A stretch of DNA of 10,963 nt from Pseudomonadota bacterium (GTDB lineage Bacteria > Pseudomonadota > Alphaproteobacteria > Rhizobiales > Devosiaceae), in contig JAEZKB010000110.1 in the NCBI GenBank assembly GCA_023415605.1, positions 1-10,963 of the forward strand, read 5' to 3'. The stretch's first letter is position 1. Every line of letters starts with the position of its first letter. The notes beneath the pieces are model-generated. The model did not search any database. It worked only from the letters and a program-made list of their open reading frames with translations, and was not told the DNA's origin. This document shows, piece after piece, positions 1 through 5,244 of this stretch. A program made the translations under genes and the position numbers.

Positions 1-28
1 AAAGGGGAACCGGATTCCGGCTCCCCTT
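1..28 (-). terminator. Rho-independent terminator of the rplU-rpmA operon (cut by window edge)
   Basis: Arms at 2-13 and 17-28 form a 12-bp stem with a 3-nt loop. One position pairs only as a G-U wobble in the minus-strand RNA and would be an A-C mismatch in plus-strand RNA, so the structure points to minus-strand transcription, matching the rpmA stop codon about 80 nt upstream. Only the first base of any U-tract is inside the window, so termination is inferred from stem and position. Confidence 0.6.
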
Positions 29-62
29 GGAACGTCTTGGCGCTGTGGCTGGTGGTCTGCCT

Positions 63-85
63 TGCCGGGGAGCTGGTCTCCGGCA
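63..85. other. Stem-loop in the rpmA 3' region
   Basis: Arms at 63-71 and 77-85 form a 9-bp stem (one G-U pair if read on the plus strand) around a 5-nt loop. It lies between the rpmA stop and the terminator at the window start. No T-run follows on either strand, so it is not an obvious terminator by itself. It could be an mRNA 3'-end structure or a neutral GC-rich dyad. Confidence 0.3.
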
Positions 86-106
86 GGGTTGAGATACCTT
101 ACCGGG

Positions 107-376
107 TTATTCTGCGGCTTCCTGTGCCGGGGTTACCGACACGAAGACTTTGGCGTTAGCTCGGGTTTTGAAGGTCACGGTGCCGCCGACAGTGGCGTAG
201 ATCGTGTGGTCAATACCCATGCCGACACCCGTGCCCGGATGCCACTTGGTGCCGCGTTGACGAATGATGATGTTGCCCGGAATCACGGCTTCGCCGCCGA
301 ACTTCTTGACGCCAAGGCGTCGGCCAGCCGTGTCACGACCGTTGCGGGACGAACCGCCTGCTTTCTTGTGTGCCAT
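107..376 (-). CDS. rpmA: 50S ribosomal protein L27
   Basis: This is bacterial ribosomal protein bL27, part of the large subunit near the peptidyl-transferase centre, which its flexible N-terminus reaches. The 89-residue product has the family's usual length. It shows the hallmark N-terminus MAHKKAGGSSRNGRD, then GRRLGVKKFGGE and the core IIRQRGTKWHPGTGVGMGIDHTIYA. The start is ATG at 374-376, with an AAGGAG Shine-Dalgarno seven bases upstream on the minus strand. It follows rplU with an 11-bp gap, the standard rplU-rpmA order, so the two are almost certainly co-transcribed from the promoter upstream of rplU. There is no N-terminal extension of the kind cleaved in Firmicutes. The stop is TAA. 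Identification is secure. Confidence 0.98.
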   Translation of the reverse strand: MAHKKAGGSSRNGRDTAGRRLGVKKFGGEAVIPGNIIIRQRGTKWHPGTGVGMGIDHTIYATVGGTVTFKTRANAKVFVSVTPAQEAAE

Positions 377-387
377 CGGTTAGCTCC

Positions 388-1059
388 TTATTCCTTGTCA
401 GCCTTGGGAGCCGCCTTCTTGGCGGCCGGCTTCTTTTCGGCGGCGGGCTTTTCAGCCTTTGCCTTGGTGGTCTTTTCGGCCTTCGGCTCAGCGGCGGCCT
501 TCTCGGCCTTCGGCTTGGCAGGGGCCTTCTTCGGCTTGGCCTCGGCGGCCGGCGCGGCTTCCGCAGCGTCATCGGCCTTCGGGGCGGCGGCCTTCTTGGC
601 TGCCGGCTTCTTTGCAGCCGGGGCAGCCGGGGCAGCCTTGGCAGAGGCCGGCTTGTCGGTCACCGACTGGGTGCCGGCGGCTTCCGCACGGGCGGCGGCG
701 CGCTTCTTGGCAATCTCGTCGACCTGCGTCGTCGGCTTGGCGCCGCCGGTCAGGATCTCGGTGATCCGGACGGTGGAGTAAAGCTGGCGGTGGCCGTTAC
801 GGCGATCGAAGTGGAGGCGACGGTGCTTCTTGAGAATGATGACCGTGCGTTCTTTCTCGGTGGCAATGAAATTGCCAGCCACGAGGGCGCCATCGACCAG
901 CGGAGCGCCAACGGTCACGTTGTCGCCTTCGCCGACCATTAGCACCTGGTCGAACGTCACCACGTCGCCAGCCTCGGCCTCGAGCTTTTCGATCTTGATC
1001 ACGTCATTGGCGGCAACCTTGTATTGCTTGCCACCGGTTTTGATCACTGCAAACGTCAT
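388..1059 (-). CDS. rplU: 50S ribosomal protein L21 with a long Lys/Ala/Pro-rich C-terminal tail
   Basis: This is bL21, a large-subunit protein that binds 23S rRNA. Residues 1-103 are the complete conserved protein: FAVIKTGGKQYKV at the start, a basic loop around 77-88, then GHRQ at 89-92 and TVRITEIL at the end. L21 is normally about 100-105 residues, but this protein has 223. The extra 120 residues are low-complexity and built from Lys, Ala, Pro and Glu, with KKPAAKKAA-like units at about 150-158 and 209-217, so the tail should be disordered and strongly basic. Tails of this type occur on L21 in some Hyphomicrobiales (recalled, not checked). The ATG at 1057-1059 has GGAAGG a few bases upstream. 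The gene is the first of the rplU-rpmA operon. The tail function is unknown. Confidence 0.96.
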   Translation of the reverse strand: MTFAVIKTGGKQYKVAANDVIKIEKLEAEAGDVVTFDQVLMVGEGDNVTVGAPLVDGALVAGNFIATEKERTVIILKKHRRLHFDRRNGHRQLYSTVRITEILTGGAKPTTQVDEIAKKRAAARAEAAGTQSVTDKPASAKAAPAAPAAKKPAAKKAAAPKADDAAEAAPAAEAKPKKAPAKPKAEKAAAEPKAEKTTKAKAEKPAAEKKPAAKKAAPKADKE

Positions 1060-1110
1060 CGTCCTTCCGAGGTGGTTCCCCGGATCCCTTTGTTGTCGCG
1101 CCCTGTGGCG

Positions 1111-1134
1111 CCGCAGGCTCTGCCTCTCCTGCGG
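1111..1134 (-). promoter_or_regulatory. Stem-loop in the predicted rplU leader
   Basis: Perfect 7-bp arms at 1111-1117 (CCGCAGG) and 1128-1134 (CCTGCGG) enclose a 10-nt loop, about 50 nt upstream of the rplU start within the predicted mRNA leader. Ribosomal protein operons are often controlled through structured leaders bound by one of their own products. Here only position and pairing support such a role, and the hairpin does not match any leader family I can name. Confidence 0.35.
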
Positions 1135-1148
1135 ACTTCCGTTAGTCG

Positions 1149-1165
1149 GCTGACATCATGTCAGC
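1149..1165. promoter_or_regulatory. Perfect 7-bp inverted repeat upstream of rplU
   Basis: The arms GCTGACA (1149-1155) and TGTCAGC (1159-1165) are exact reverse complements around a 3-nt spacer. The site lies about 70 nt downstream of the predicted rplU -10 box. It can be read as a tight hairpin in the leader RNA or as a protein-binding operator. No regulator is known from the sequence alone. Confidence 0.4.
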
Positions 1166-1236
1166 GGCGGCCTCGGACAGCGGTTTCAACCAAACCAAAA
1201 GAGCGCGCAGGTATCCCAGCACGCAATTCGATGCGG

Positions 1237-1266
1237 CTTATCGTGGGAAAAGGCGCCGGAGTCAAG
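1237..1266 (-). promoter_or_regulatory. Predicted sigma-70 promoter of the rplU-rpmA operon
   Basis: On the minus strand CTTGAC (1261-1266) is followed after 18 bases by GATAAG (1237-1242). CTTGAC is the common alphaproteobacterial -35 form, and GATAAG matches four of six bases of the -10 consensus. Transcription would begin near 1230, leaving a leader of about 170 nt before rplU that carries the two inverted repeats described separately. The -35 box sits in the loop of the upstream gene's terminator hairpin. Confidence 0.55.
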
Positions 1267-1276
1267 CTGCGGCGCC
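1248..1276 (-). terminator. Rho-independent terminator of the MBL-fold hydrolase gene
   Basis: On the minus strand GGCGCCG (1276-1270) and CGGCGCC (1258-1252) form a 7-bp, entirely G-C stem with an 11-nt loop, followed at once by TTTT (1251-1248). It begins nine bases after the stop codon of the hydrolase gene. The T-run is short, so termination may be partial. The loop contains the rplU -35 sequence. Confidence 0.55.
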
Positions 1277-1284
1277 CCGAAATA

Positions 1285-2022
1285 TCAGGCCGCGTACCAG
1301 TCCCGCAGGCGGATTTCCGATGCATCGCCAACCGCCGCCTGCAGCCCGGACGGATCCCCGCCCTGGTAGTGGTAGGGATAGGTGATCGCCGGCTTGAACG
1401 TCGTGACCGCTTCGGCGAACTGCTCTGCCGACATTGTATAGGGCAGGTTCATCGGCAGGAAGGCGACCGCGATATCGGTCAGGGCCAGCATTTCCGGGGT
1501 CGGCTCGGTATCTCCCGCTACATAAATACGTTTGTCGCCGAAGGTCAGCACGTAGCCATTGCCGACACCCTGCGGGTGGTACTTCTGCCGGTCCGGAGTG
1601 GTGTTGTAGGCAGCCACCGCCTCCAGAGCGATGCCATTGAGCGTGCCACTTTCGCCGTTCTTCAAGGCCGTGCCGCGCGGCTTCAGCCCCTCGGGCAGCT
1701 TGCCCAGAACTTCCTCGGTGGTGAGGATCGGCGCCGTATCGCCGGCCACCTTCAAGAGCGTCGCAACATCGAAGTGGTCGCCATGCCCATGCGTGATGAG
1801 AATTGCCGTCGCCGGTGGCAGCGCCGAGAAATCGGCGCCCGACGGATCCACATAGATCACCTCGCTGCCAAAGCCGATGACGAGACTGGCATGCTGGACC
1901 GGTGTGATAGTGACATCGCCAGCCGAGGTCGAAATCGTATCCGCCGCGGCCTGCGCTCTGGCGGGCAGGCTGGCGATGAGCGGCGCGGCGGCGAGGCCGG
2001 CAAGGACGGTCCGTCTCTGCAT
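1285..2022 (-). CDS. Tat-exported metallo-beta-lactamase-fold hydrolase
   Basis: The 245-residue protein is a member of the MBL-fold metal-dependent hydrolase superfamily, nearest in look to UlaG/UPF0173-type proteins; its substrate is unknown. Likely metal ligands are H78, H80, D82 and H83 (THGHGDH), H149 (KYHP), D171 (AGDTEPT) and H218 (YPYHY). The N-terminus MQRRTVLAGLAAAPLIASLPARAQA is a twin-arginine signal peptide with probable cleavage after ARA or AQA, so the enzyme should act in the periplasm. The ATG at 2020-2022 was chosen because it begins the signal peptide and has AGGAG nine bases upstream. An in-frame ATG at 2169 would add 49 residues with no sensible signal or domain. The gene ends at a terminator and precedes rplU on the same strand. 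No functional link to its neighbours is visible. Confidence 0.85.
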   Translation of the reverse strand: MQRRTVLAGLAAAPLIASLPARAQAAADTISTSAGDVTITPVQHASLVIGFGSEVIYVDPSGADFSALPPATAILITHGHGDHFDVATLLKVAGDTAPILTTEEVLGKLPEGLKPRGTALKNGESGTLNGIALEAVAAYNTTPDRQKYHPQGVGNGYVLTFGDKRIYVAGDTEPTPEMLALTDIAVAFLPMNLPYTMSAEQFAEAVTTFKPAITYPYHYQGGDPSGLQAAVGDASEIRLRDWYAA

Positions 2023-2242
2023 TTGGATGATCTCCTCTCGTACAACTTTCCAATCATGACCCGCCCAACCGTGCCGGCGAAACCGGCTCCCCGCGATTTG
2101 ATCGGGGTGGCTGGATGGAAGCCGGCGATACGACGACACGCGTCCTTCCATCGCACGATGAAAGTTCATGGCCCGCGCCTACGCTCAAGGGGTCACTTTG
2201 TGATGCACATCGTTGGACTTTGGGCGGAGCCCGGCCGGCGCT

Positions 2243-2689
2243 TCAGTTCGGCCGGATGGCGATGAGCTTGCGGCGGATCTCTTCGGCCTGGGCCGCATCG
2301 GCTCGCAGCACCTCTGCCTTGTGCACCGCCTGCCAGCGCTCGAGCAGCCACGGATCGCCGCCCGCCACCGGGATCGCCGGCAGATAGGCCTGCGCCTCGT
2401 GCAGTTCCTCGCCGACCATCACCGGCACGATGCCGCGCCGGTATTCACTGCCCTCGAACTGGTCGAGCAGGTCGAGCTCGAAGGGGCTGAGCCCGGTGAG
2501 CAGCAAGCCTTCGGCCGCCCCACCGGGGGCGCGGATCAGCGCCGGATAGATGCGGTTGGGATAGTGCGTGGCGCGAAAGCCCGGTGCCACCGCCGCCAGC
2601 ATCTCCCCCGCCGCGAGCGGCCGTCCGAGCACGGCGGAAAGCAGCTCGGGATCGCGCAGCGTGCCGTAGACAAAAAGCAGCGTCGGCAA
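2243..2689 (-). CDS. Gamma-glutamylcyclotransferase, AIG2-like family
   Basis: The 148-residue protein belongs to the AIG2-like gamma-glutamylcyclotransferase fold, whose members release 5-oxoproline from gamma-glutamyl amines or peptides; some bacterial members have unknown substrates. It has the N-terminal VYGTLR signature at residues 7-12, which forms the substrate loop, and the FEGSEYRR segment at 78-85, whose Glu79 is the probable catalytic acid. Length is typical and no signal peptide is present, so it should be cytoplasmic. The start is TTG at 2687-2689 with GAGG six bases upstream. The reading frame stays open to 2722 but contains no ATG or GTG, and TTG places the signature at the usual distance. 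It reads away from the tRNA-Ser gene. The next gene downstream lies 220 bp away, so co-transcription is uncertain. Confidence 0.85.
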   Translation of the reverse strand: MPTLLFVYGTLRDPELLSAVLGRPLAAGEMLAAVAPGFRATHYPNRIYPALIRAPGGAAEGLLLTGLSPFELDLLDQFEGSEYRRGIVPVMVGEELHEAQAYLPAIPVAGGDPWLLERWQAVHKAEVLRADAAQAEEIRRKLIAIRPN

Positions 2690-2705
2690 AGCGGCCTCAA
2701 GACTG

Positions 2706-2734
2706 TTGCGGGCTCGCCTCCGCTATGCCATAAG
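2706..2734 (+). promoter_or_regulatory. Possible promoter of tRNA-Ser
   Basis: TTGCGG (2706-2711) and CATAAG (2729-2734) are separated by exactly 17 bases, about 42 bases before the tRNA. The -10 matches four of six consensus bases and the -35 three. This is the best candidate found between the divergent cyclotransferase start and the tRNA, but it is weak by sequence alone. Confidence 0.35.
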
Positions 2735-2776
2735 CCCGGCCTTGTCGGCCAGCCGCAAATCGCGGATCGACCTCGC

Positions 2777-2866
2777 GGAGAGGTGGCAGAGTGGTCGAAT
2801 GCACCGCACTCGAAATGCGGCGTGGGGGCAACTCCACCGGGGGTTCGAATCCCTCCCTCTCCGCCA
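2777..2866 (+). tRNA. tRNA-Ser (anticodon CGA), CCA encoded
   Basis: The full cloverleaf can be folded by eye. The acceptor stem pairs GGAGAGG (2777-2783) with CCTCTCC (2856-2862), followed by discriminator G and an encoded CCA at 2864-2866. The anticodon stem is CCGCA/TGCGG around the loop CTCGAAA, giving anticodon CGA at 2811-2813, which reads UCG serine codons. The T arm is GGGGG/CCCTC around TTCGAAT. The long variable arm between the anticodon and T arms is the class II feature expected for tRNA-Ser. UCG is a frequent serine codon in GC-rich genomes. No copy of its 3' end was seen elsewhere in the window, so there is no sign of an integrated element at this tRNA. Confidence 0.97.
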
Positions 2867-2896
2867 TTCTCCCCCTGTTCTAGCCTCTTGCAGGCA

Positions 2897-2914
2897 CCGC
2901 GGGTTCGGCCGCGG
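2897..2914. other. GC-rich stem-loop downstream of tRNA-Ser
   Basis: CCGCGG (2897-2902) pairs with CCGCGG (2909-2914) across a 6-nt loop, about 30 bases after the tRNA 3' end. On the plus strand it is followed by CTTTGG. This could assist termination of the tRNA transcript, but the T-run is too short to call it a terminator with confidence. Confidence 0.3.
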
Positions 2915-2984
2915 CTTTGGCGTCGATGCTGTGGAACAGGCGTTCGATGACTAACCGAAAGAAATGACAACGGAATTTCATGCT

Positions 2985-3002
2985 ATCGGCCATGTCGCCG
3001 AT
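2985..3002 (-). other. Stem-loop just after the adenylate cyclase gene
   Basis: ATCGGC and GCCGAT form a perfect 6-bp stem with a 6-nt loop. On the minus strand it begins 17 bases after the cyclase stop codon, where an operon 3' end is expected. No T-run follows directly, so it may stabilise the mRNA end or support Rho-dependent termination. Confidence 0.3.
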
Positions 3003-3018
3003 CTGGAACACGTGGTGA

Positions 3019-5241
3019 TTATTTCTGGCGGGCGGTGAAGACGCCGTCCCAGTCGGGAGGGGGCGGCGCTTGGCGCATTTCGTCCAAACGTCCAGCATAA
3101 AGGTCATAAAGTTTGTCGAGTTGAGTATCAGCGAGCTTGCGGACGTCTGCCAGTGCAACATCAGCTGACTGTAAGTCGATCGAACGATAGCTGGTAATGA
3201 GCCGGGCATGGGCCTCGGCCAGCTTCTGAAATTGCGGCGTGCTGGCGTAACCGGCGGCGCCGAGCAGGGTGTGGACCGGGACCGGTTCGGCGCGGCCGAC
3301 GACGCGAACGAGGTCGACCTCGAGGAACGCGAGATCGGGGGCGCGGGCGCGGGTGGCTTCGGTGACCAGCACGGCGACGCCATAGTTTTTCGTCAGGCCC
3401 TCGACACGGGAGGCGAGATTCACGCTGTCGCCGATGGCCGAATAGCTGAAGCGCTGCGCCGAGCCCAGATTGCCGACGGCCGTGGGGCCCGAGTTGAGGC
3501 CAATGCCGATGCGGAGGTCGGAGCCGCGCGCGCGGTTGAGGCGCTCGAGGCTGGCCAGCATTTCAAGAGCGGCGAGGCAGGCCTTGCGGGGATGGTCGGC
3601 AATGTCCAGTGGGGCGTTCCAGAAGGCCATGATGGCGTCGCCCATATACTTGTCGATGGTGGCGTCGCTGCGCAGCAGCACGTCGGTCATCGGGGTGAGG
3701 AAGCTGTTGAGCAGTTCGGTCAACTCGTCGGGCTGCAGCTTTTCCGACAGGCCGGTGAAGCCACGGATGTCGGAAAAGAGGATGGTGAGGTCGCGCAGCT
3801 CGCCGCCGAGTTTGAGGGCACCGGGATTGTCGCCGAGTCGTTCGACCAGCTGCGGCGAGAGATAGCGGCCAAAGGCGTTGCGCACGAACTGCCGCTCGCG
3901 GTCGGTGAGCAGCAGCAGCAGCGGCATGGTGACAATGAAGACCAGCGCCACGCCCGTGGCCGGCAGGAGCGGATCGAGCAAGAGCCGGTATTGGCTGAAT
4001 GCGAGCCAGGACACGGCAACCGCGACGGCGACCAGGATCACGGCAGCGATGGCGCTACGCACGGCTGCGCCCTGTTGGGCCACAGCGACGAGGATGAGGC
4101 CGAGCACAATGGCGAGCGAGAGTTCGGCGCCGCGCGACCAGTCGGGGCGGGAAAGGAACGTCTCGCCCAGCATCTGGTCGATGAGTTCGGCATGGACGCG
4201 GACGCCGGGCAGGCTGGCATCGGTCGGGGTGGCGACAATATCGCGGAGGCCGACGGCGCTGGTACCGATGAGGACGATGTGGCCGGCAATGCGCTCGGCG
4301 TAGGCGGCGCTGCGCTCGGGATCGAGCAAAGCGGCGGCCGGGATGGTGACCATTGAGGGCAGGCCGGAAAAATAGAGCCAGAACTCGCCCTCGGCGCCGG
4401 TCGGGACTTCGAGGGCGCCGACGCGCATGGCGGTCATGGCGGGCGTGCCGGCAGCGATTTCGCCGCTGGCGTCCGACGAGCGCAGCGTGAAGGAGCGGGC
4501 ATCCTGCGCCACACGCAGCGCCTCGATGCCGAGTGTGGGATAGAGCCGGCCCTGCGCCGAGGCCACCAGCGGCAGCTTGCGGACGATGCCATCGGCTTCG
4601 GGGAAGAACGAGAAAAAGCCGGTGCCGCGGGCCGCGTCATCGATGGGGGCGAGGTTGGAGACACCGCCGGTGTGCGAGACGAGGTAGGTCAGTGGATCGC
4701 TGCCGCCATAGGCGAAGCCGGCTTTTGGCGCAGGCAGCGCGGCTTGCGTTTCGTCCGAGATGACGAGACCGGAGACGACATAGTTGCGGGCGATGGCGGC
4801 GGCGAGCAGCGCGTCATTGTCCATCGGGGTGGTGGCGGGGATCTCCACCGTGGCGCCCGCGGCGCGCAGCTGCTCGGCGACGAGGGTCAGCGAGGTGCGG
4901 TCGGGCTCGGGGAAGACGATATCGAAGGCGATGCTGGCGGCGCCGAGTTCGCCGAGGCGGTCGACCATCTTTCCCACAAGGGCTCTAGACCAGGGCCACT
5001 GCCCGATCTCGGCGATCGACGTCTCGTCGATATCGACGATGATAACTGGGGCGCCGGTCTCAACCCGCGGCTGGATGCGCTGATAGGCGTCGAACACCAG
5101 CGGGCTGAGGCGATCAAGAGGGGTCAGACTGGTGGCCGAGAGCGTCCCCAGCATCGCCAGCGCGACGAGCCCGAATAGCCAGACGAGGAGCGATTTTCGA
5201 CGGGCAGAGCGGGAGCGACGGGGCGTGGTCTGGGCGGGCAA
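3019..5241 (-). CDS. CHASE2-domain class III adenylate cyclase
   Basis: This inner-membrane cyclase should make cAMP from ATP in response to a periplasmic signal. A short basic N-terminus precedes one membrane segment (about 17-38), then a periplasmic CHASE2 domain (about 40-365, with VDIDETSIAEIGQWPWSR and FDIVFPEPD), three further membrane segments (about 372-445) and the catalytic domain (about 480-660). Metal-binding aspartates are D491 (FSDIRGFT) and D535 (KYMGDAIMAF). K531 is the adenine-contacting lysine, and N608 and R612 (GDSVNLASR) are the transition-state pair. The position that holds Asp or Thr in other class III cyclases is Ser601. A helical tail ends in PPPPDWDGVF, as in related proteins (recalled). 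The start is TTG at 5239-5241, three bases after the fecR-like stop. The frame closes at that stop and the next ATG lies inside the first membrane segment, so translational coupling is likely. Confidence 0.92.
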   Translation of the reverse strand: MPAQTTPRRSRSARRKSLLVWLFGLVALAMLGTLSATSLTPLDRLSPLVFDAYQRIQPRVETGAPVIIVDIDETSIAEIGQWPWSRALVGKMVDRLGELGAASIAFDIVFPEPDRTSLTLVAEQLRAAGATVEIPATTPMDNDALLAAAIARNYVVSGLVISDETQAALPAPKAGFAYGGSDPLTYLVSHTGGVSNLAPIDDAARGTGFFSFFPEADGIVRKLPLVASAQGRLYPTLGIEALRVAQDARSFTLRSSDASGEIAAGTPAMTAMRVGALEVPTGAEGEFWLYFSGLPSMVTIPAAALLDPERSAAYAERIAGHIVLIGTSAVGLRDIVATPTDASLPGVRVHAELIDQMLGETFLSRPDWSRGAELSLAIVLGLILVAVAQQGAAVRSAIAAVILVAVAVAVSWLAFSQYRLLLDPLLPATGVALVFIVTMPLLLLLTDRERQFVRNAFGRYLSPQLVERLGDNPGALKLGGELRDLTILFSDIRGFTGLSEKLQPDELTELLNSFLTPMTDVLLRSDATIDKYMGDAIMAFWNAPLDIADHPRKACLAALEMLASLERLNRARGSDLRIGIGLNSGPTAVGNLGSAQRFSYSAIGDSVNLASRVEGLTKNYGVAVLVTEATRARAPDLAFLEVDLVRVVGRAEPVPVHTLLGAAGYASTPQFQKLAEAHARLITSYRSIDLQSADVALADVRKLADTQLDKLYDLYAGRLDEMRQAPPPPDWDGVFTARQK

Positions 5242-5244
5242 GGG

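Noticed and set aside
411..612. Repeats in the rplU tail considered as CRISPR or a tandem repeat locus
   Set aside because: The repeats are in frame, irregularly spaced and encode the KKPAAKKAA units of the L21 tail.
62..942. Long plus-strand open frames opposite rplU and rpmA
   Set aside because: They lie antisense to two certain ribosomal protein genes and encode low-complexity Gly/Leu/Ala/Phe-rich sequence, as expected from the complement of a Lys/Ala/Pro tail in GC-rich DNA.
2073..2087. 5-bp hairpin upstream of the hydrolase gene
   Set aside because: It is short, has no T-run and no promoter or operator context, so it is likely chance in GC-rich DNA.
2023..2169. 49-residue N-terminal extension of the MBL-fold hydrolase
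   Set aside because: It would bury the Tat signal peptide, while the ATG at 2022 has a good Shine-Dalgarno.
2777..2866. tRNA-Ser as the attachment site of an integrated element
   Set aside because: No integrase gene and no repeat of the tRNA 3' end were seen in the window.
2880..3383. 167-codon minus-strand frame across the end of the cyclase gene
   Set aside because: Most of it overlaps the cyclase in another frame and its sequence shows no recognisable domain.
3208..4356. 382-codon plus-strand frame opposite the adenylate cyclase
   Set aside because: It is antisense to a gene with full catalytic motifs, and its Gly/Ala/Glu/Asp-rich composition is typical of shadow frames.
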